Shown piece after piece: positions 16,483 to 20,862 of a DNA stretch of 20,862 nucleotides. The translations under genes and the position numbers were made by a program. Every line of letters begins with the position of its first letter. The first letter of the stretch is position 1. The stretch lies in assembly GCA_017457015.1 (NCBI GenBank), contig JAFTIG010000026.1, forward strand, positions 1-20,862. Direction: 5' to 3'. Origin of the DNA: Clostridia bacterium. Lineage in GTDB: Bacteria; Bacillota_A; Clostridia; Christensenellales; Borkfalkiaceae. The notes beneath the pieces are model-generated. The model saw nothing but the letters and a program-made list of their open reading frames with translations, ran no database searches and was not told the origin of the DNA.

Positions 16483-19400
16483 ATGAAAATACAAAAAAGA
16501 AATAAATTTTTAGCAATACTTCTCGGTATTGTCGCTGCAATATCGTTTGCAATGGTTGGTTTAACTACTATGTCTACAAAAGCAGATATGGTGGAATATG
16601 AAACAGGCAAAGTAGAAATTTACCAAATTGCACCTGATGCAGAAACACTTACGCAAGGATATGTAATTAAAACGGTTAATAATAAGATTATAGTTATAGA
16701 CGGCGGTGTTGGTGATTACGATAAAGATACCTATCTAACGCATGCAATTCGTGCTATTTTAGGTTTAAATGAAGGTGAAGCGTTCCACGTTGACGCATGG
16801 TTTTTATCACACCCACACAACGACCATATATTTGAACTCGCAAAGATGCTCAACGGCTACGTTGACGAAAACGACGAGAGCGTAGTTGACGGCAAGGTTG
16901 CAATAGACGTACCTAAGTCACTCACCGACGGTACACCCCAAGCAACTACTTACGTTACTCCCGATAATAATTTTACTATCGGCAAATTTTATTTTGATTT
17001 CCCGACGTGGAATTATAAGAGCGGTGATACCAGCCCTTGCTTAAAGAATCTAAAAGACGGTTTAGAAGTTTACGCCAAAGCGCATCCAGAAGTTGAAGAT
17101 TTTCAACTTACCAACAACGCTATCGACGTGTATTCAGAACTCAATGGTAAATATATCAACAAAGACACTATAGCCGAAGGTCAAAATATTTACATTGACG
17201 GCGTAAGATTTGAAATACTTCAAACTTGGTCATATAGTGACGGCGACGCAAACAACAATTCTATGATAATGAGAATGTGGGTTGACGGTCAAAGCGTAAT
17301 GTTCTTTAACGACGCAGGTAGAAATGCAAGTGCAAGGCTTATGAACACTTACGGAGCAGAGTTTTTAAAGGCTGACATCGTAAATATGGCACACCACGGT
17401 CAAAACGGTGTATCTCAAGAAATGTATGAAGCCGTTGGTGCAAAAGTTCGTCTTTGGGCATCAAACAACTATGTGTGGAACGATACTGGCGTAGATGCGT
17501 TACTTGAAACGACTGACGTAAGAACTTGGATTTTTGGCTCTCCAGACAAATTCACAAAAAACACCGCAACCGATTTAGTTGCATGTTTATCAACGTTCCC
17601 GACCGAGATTTCCGACCAATCTGCATGGACTAAAGAAGTTTTAGACAGTATGAAAATTTCCATTCCTTACGTTGTGGCATTTAAGGACGATGCAGGTTTT
17701 AAGATGAATGAAGGCGCAAGCGTGCGCTTAAACGAAGGAACGGGCAATGCAGGTTTAAGATTCTCTGCAAGAATGTCCGCTTACGACGATAGCGCGTCTT
17801 ACGGATTCGTTATTGCTCCGAGAGAATATTTTGATGCATATACTGAAAATTACGCACAAAATCTTATAGCAAATAGCGGTACGAAAGCAATCATTGATTT
17901 AAGATGTAAGATGCTTGACGGCGCAGTTAGAAAGACTGGTAATTTCTATGAAATTCAAGGTAGTATTTCTATGATTAAATACGCGAATATGAACCGTGAA
18001 TTTACTGGTCTTGCATATAAACTTAAAGACGGCGTATATACCGACGCAGAGTTTACTTCTCTTGACGATATAACCCGTTCAGTATTAGACGTAGCGTTAA
18101 AGGCAAACGCAAGTGGTGACTTTGACGGTGCAGATAACGCGGAAGATCTAGCAATTATTAAATCGTTTATCCACAAAGGCGTAATGAGCGAACAAGGCGT
18201 TTCAGAAACTGATTACGACGCAAACGCAACTATCGACGTAAATCTCGCGTTTAAGGAAACTTCCGCATCAGTTGAATACGGCGACAGCGTTATTGCAGAA
18301 ATAGAAACTGACGTAGATGCAGGTTTGGTTACTTACTCTTACGATAAAAAACTAATTGATTTTGATCCCGAAACGGGCAAAATTACACCGCTCGTTCTCG
18401 GCACGGCAACGCTCACCGCATCTTGTTACGATAAGACTGCAACCTTTACCGTTACAACGGCTACTAAAGAAGGTTACTATCTTACCTTTGAAAATGAAGG
18501 TGCTATTAAGGACGTTATGTTAAACGACCGCGCTTATAGAACTGGTAAAGCAATTGAAACCGAACTTGTTACTAACGTTACCGATAAAATCGGCGTAACC
18601 GAACCCAACGCAGTTAAAATCACTACCACTGCAAGCGGTGGCGGAATTTGCGATTTAGTAATAGATCTTCCTAAAGACGTTGACGTTGAAAATGATAAAG
18701 GTGTAACGGTTGCAATCAACTTTGCAGAAACTGAAGGTACGTTTGCAATATTCCAAGTACATTATTGGGAAATGACTAACCCAGAAACTGGTAGACCTAT
18801 TCTTGGGGCAAAAGATCCCGTATCATATAGTGGAAAAGGTACTAGACCTTTCATTAATGCGACCGAAAGAGACGCTGCACTCAATACTTGGAAGTATATC
18901 TACGTTGACTACACGACTTGCGAAACTGACTTTGATAAGGTAGTTCTCGCAATGAGCGGTATCCCTGCTAACGGAAAGAGCGTAATTTACGTTGCATACG
19001 TTGCAGAAGGCGACGTTTCAGCAGAAAAGACGGCTGCCGCACAAGAACAGTTGATGGGACAACTAAAAGAATCCTTAACCGACGGCTACATTGCACAGTT
19101 CGATAACGGTCTTTATGCAGATTTAGTTAGTACCGTAAATAGCGGTTATTATTGGGAAAACAGTAGTTTAAAGGCAGAAATATTAGACGAGTTTGAAGGC
19201 GAAACGGGCGTTCTTAAAGTAACGGGTATTGCAAATACTTCAAATAACCAAGGATGGTTTAAGATTAGGTTACCTAAACCGCATAGTGGCTCGTATACCG
19301 TTAGATCGTATTTTGCTACGACCGACAGGGTTGCGCTCAACTCAATTTTCGGTGGAGTTAGCGGAACTACTGGCTCGTACGACAAAGTATTAACTACTTC

Positions 19401-20514
19401 ACAATATCTTGACCAGTGGGCAGATCACTACGTAACGACTTCTGGGGATACAAATTACTTGTTCTTTGCAGTTGCAAACACAGGCGGTGCACAAGTTGAA
19501 GTTTACTTCTCGTTCGTTTACGACGGTCAAAAATTAAATCTTTCTACGCCTGAAGGTTATCTTGCAACCTACGATAACGCTGACTGGATTAATACTATAA
19601 CTCAACCTTCAGGTAGTTACTATTATGAAGGTGGTATTACTACTGAATATCTTGAAAGTTTCCAAGGTGAAACGGGCGTAGTTAAAGTTACTGGCCAAGT
19701 TAACGGCGTTAACGGTAGCGGTTGGTTAAAACTTGATTTACCTAAAGCACATAGCGGTAAGTTTACCATTAGATTCTGGATTGCAGAAACCGAGAAAAAC
19801 CCCGGTCTTATCGGATTCTTGGAAGATACGAGTGGCACGCGTGTTACGGGTTGTTACTGGTTTAGCGATAACGTACCTGCAAACGGCGTATGGCATACTA
19901 AAGTAGTAACCACGTCAACCGATACGAGCGCAGTATACTTTGAAGCGGGCAACGGTCAAAATGCATATCTTGAAGTATACTTCGCGTTCATAATGGACGG
20001 GGATATTGCAGACGTTGCAAAAGAAATTACTGCTGAAACGTTGGGCGATGGAGAAGTGGCAAACTTTGACAACGCTTTTTATGCAGACTTGCTCTCAATA
20101 CCATCTACACATCCTGCAAAATCTTGCACTGCAGAAATACTTTCAAGTGTAGAACTTGGCGGTGAAACTAGAACTAACGTTCTTAAACTTACGGTAAATT
20201 TAAGTAGTTCAGTAAACTGGTCGTTTGTTAACCTTAAGTTACCTAAAGCGCATAGTGGAGTATTCACTATTGAATATTATATAAAGAGTGAAACCTTCCC
20301 AACAGGCGTAAATGATGCAGTTGGAATCAAGGATGCCGCAGGTAATTTATTAAGTCACGATTTTGAAAAGTTTGATGCATGGACAAAGCAAACGTTTACG
20401 GCAAAAGAAAGTGATACCACATACGACGCAATCGGTATCGGCATGGTTAACCATACGTTAGGTGCAACATTAGAAATCTATATCGATTGTGTTTACGACG
20501 GCACTGTTGCTTAA
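16483..20514 (+). CDS. Secreted metallo-beta-lactamase-fold protein with modular C-terminal tail
   Basis: A 1343-residue exported protein. MKIQKRNK and a hydrophobic stretch (9-30) precede a plausible signal peptidase I site at STKA-D (34/35); there is no lipobox or LPxTG, so it is secreted or held by its N terminus. Residues 40-400 are a metallo-beta-lactamase fold of the ComEC-like kind: IVIDGG (70-75), SHPHNDH (109-115, metal ligands His110, His112, Asp114, His115), FFNDAG (274-279, Asp277) and NMAHHGQNG (301-309, His304). Residues 408-570 form an uncharacterised domain starting GASVRL with GLRFSAR. Residues 582-661 look like a bacterial Ig-like (Big_2) domain. The rest holds about four copies of the LPKAHSG-type module. 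Hydrolysis of a phosphoester or other bond in a surface polymer is plausible, by analogy with secreted Pce/CbpE of pneumococci. The start is supported by AGGTGG at 16474-16479. Confidence 0.85.
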   Translation: MKIQKRNKFLAILLGIVAAISFAMVGLTTMSTKADMVEYETGKVEIYQIAPDAETLTQGYVIKTVNNKIIVIDGGVGDYDKDTYLTHAIRAILGLNEGEAFHVDAWFLSHPHNDHIFELAKMLNGYVDENDESVVDGKVAIDVPKSLTDGTPQATTYVTPDNNFTIGKFYFDFPTWNYKSGDTSPCLKNLKDGLEVYAKAHPEVEDFQLTNNAIDVYSELNGKYINKDTIAEGQNIYIDGVRFEILQTWSYSDGDANNNSMIMRMWVDGQSVMFFNDAGRNASARLMNTYGAEFLKADIVNMAHHGQNGVSQEMYEAVGAKVRLWASNNYVWNDTGVDALLETTDVRTWIFGSPDKFTKNTATDLVACLSTFPTEISDQSAWTKEVLDSMKISIPYVVAFKDDAGFKMNEGASVRLNEGTGNAGLRFSARMSAYDDSASYGFVIAPREYFDAYTENYAQNLIANSGTKAIIDLRCKMLDGAVRKTGNFYEIQGSISMIKYANMNREFTGLAYKLKDGVYTDAEFTSLDDITRSVLDVALKANASGDFDGADNAEDLAIIKSFIHKGVMSEQGVSETDYDANATIDVNLAFKETSASVEYGDSVIAEIETDVDAGLVTYSYDKKLIDFDPETGKITPLVLGTATLTASCYDKTATFTVTTATKEGYYLTFENEGAIKDVMLNDRAYRTGKAIETELVTNVTDKIGVTEPNAVKITTTASGGGICDLVIDLPKDVDVENDKGVTVAINFAETEGTFAIFQVHYWEMTNPETGRPILGAKDPVSYSGKGTRPFINATERDAALNTWKYIYVDYTTCETDFDKVVLAMSGIPANGKSVIYVAYVAEGDVSAEKTAAAQEQLMGQLKESLTDGYIAQFDNGLYADLVSTVNSGYYWENSSLKAEILDEFEGETGVLKVTGIANTSNNQGWFKIRLPKPHSGSYTVRSYFATTDRVALNSIFGGVSGTTGSYDKVLTTSQYLDQWADHYVTTSGDTNYLFFAVANTGGAQVEVYFSFVYDGQKLNLSTPEGYLATYDNADWINTITQPSGSYYYEGGITTEYLESFQGETGVVKVTGQVNGVNGSGWLKLDLPKAHSGKFTIRFWIAETEKNPGLIGFLEDTSGTRVTGCYWFSDNVPANGVWHTKVVTTSTDTSAVYFEAGNGQNAYLEVYFAFIMDGDIADVAKEITAETLGDGEVANFDNAFYADLLSIPSTHPAKSCTAEILSSVELGGETRTNVLKLTVNLSSSVNWSFVNLKLPKAHSGVFTIEYYIKSETFPTGVNDAVGIKDAAGNLLSHDFEKFDAWTKQTFTAKESDTTYDAIGIGMVNHTLGATLEIYIDCVYDGTVA
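18478..20505 (+). repeat. About four diverged protein modules at the C terminus of the 16483 protein
   Basis: Approximate spans are 18478-19017 (most diverged), 19078-19536, 19552-20016 and 20047-20505. The last three open with Ax(F/Y)DN, contain (L/V)KVTG or LKLTV, then LPK(A/P)HSG followed by an x(F/Y)T(I/V) strand, and close with a (Y/I)DG motif. They belong to the same family as the modules in the 13217 protein. Confidence 0.6.
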
Positions 20515-20862
20515 TAAAACTTAACTTTTTGGTGGATTCTCACGGCGATTTTTCTCCGTGAGAATGCGCCGTTATTAAAGAATAACGTAATCGTTATATA
20601 TCAAGACTATTAAACACACTATCCGTCATACCTAAAGCGAAGTCCTTCGTCGTGAAGCAGAACAGCAGGATTTCAAATAGTGCGAGGGGATTCTTCCACT
20701 CACTATCGTTCGGTTAGAATGACAGTAAAGATATGTTTCTATTTCTTTTAATAGTTTTGAAACGACATAAATAAAAACTATTTAAACTAAAGCAACGTAT
20801 AACCTTAGGCGGACTATCAAAATGGCCGTGCCTAAAAATTGTAAAAAAGCGAATTTTACACG
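20515..20862. other. Non-coding 3' region of the operon, no gene seen
   Basis: These 348 bases contain no credible coding frame. They hold a 10-bp hairpin (20536-20545 with 20556-20565, ATTCTCACGG/CCGTGAGAAT), a 7-bp hairpin (20570-20576 with 20581-20587), the inverted-repeat element listed separately, and a 7-bp hairpin at the edge (20840-20846 with 20854-20860). None has a U tract on the plus strand inside the window, so the true end of the operon transcript is not evident. Confidence 0.6.
20625..20723. repeat. Possible intergenic palindromic repeat or MITE-like remnant
   Basis: About 99 bases bounded by GTCAT on the left and ATGAC on the right. The outer ends match imperfectly as inverted repeats: GTCATACCTAAAGCGAAG on the left and GTCATTCTAACCGAACG read inward from the right. 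Internal words such as GATTCTTCCACTCACT and TCGTTCGGTTAGAATGAC recall widespread intergenic repeats with GTCATTCT ends, but I cannot confirm copies elsewhere in this genome. Confidence 0.35.

Noticed and set aside
20757..20786. TTGAAA with TATTTA as a promoter for a gene beyond the window
   Set aside because: The match is weak in an AT-rich stretch and no downstream gene is visible to support it.
1..20862. CRISPR arrays, tRNA or rRNA genes, transposases, phage genes
   Set aside because: I saw no regular direct repeats with spacers, no tRNA-like cloverleaf, no rRNA sequence and no transposase, integrase or phage structural motifs.

Overview
The window reads as low-GC DNA from an uncultured, probably gut-associated Firmicute of class Clostridia. 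Support comes from AAGGAG-type ribosome binding sites, sigma-A promoters with TTGACA and TACAAT/TATAAT boxes, lipobox-type lipoproteins, intrinsic terminators with U tracts, and an AraC regulator beside an ABC sugar importer. Gene style suggests Christensenellales or Borkfalkiaceae-like gut lineages, but that is an inference I cannot test here. Every gene lies on the plus strand except the AraC regulator.

Layout. 1-732: 3' part of a type I mannose-6-phosphate isomerase gene, followed by a terminator. 870-2372: a phosphohexomutase with its own promoter and terminator. 2536-5133: a cytoplasmic GH78 alpha-L-rhamnosidase with a near-consensus promoter; it converges on the AraC-family regulator (5238-6083, minus) across a bidirectional terminator. 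6358-7857 and 8142-9662: two tandem paralogous lipoproteins that look like an unclassified TIM-barrel glycosidase family, each with its own promoter. The second begins a probable polycistron to 20514: two ABC sugar permeases (9671, 10595), a solute-binding lipoprotein (11499), a 1021-residue modular lipoprotein (13217), a 37-codon small ORF (16352) and a 1343-residue secreted protein (16483) with an N-terminal metallo-beta-lactamase fold and a modular tail. The last 348 bases hold hairpins and a degenerate inverted repeat but no gene that I can see.

How it may work together (inference). Secreted and membrane-anchored proteins would bind and trim a glycan at the cell surface, the importer would take up oligosaccharides using an ATPase encoded elsewhere, and the cytoplasmic GH78 enzyme would release rhamnose. 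ManA and the phosphomutase would link sugar phosphates to central metabolism. An 18-bp element of consensus TAGTCACCRTAGAGAAAG lies 42-43 bp before the -10 box of both tandem lipoprotein genes. A partial copy lies at the same distance before the rhamnosidase gene, so the three units may form one regulon under the AraC protein.

The least familiar content is (i) a beta-rich module family, signature LPKAHSGxxTI, seen about eight times across the two largest proteins; (ii) the metallo-beta-lactamase fusion; (iii) the small ORF, whose tail resembles the end of the upstream lipoprotein; and (iv) the paralogous barrel lipoproteins.
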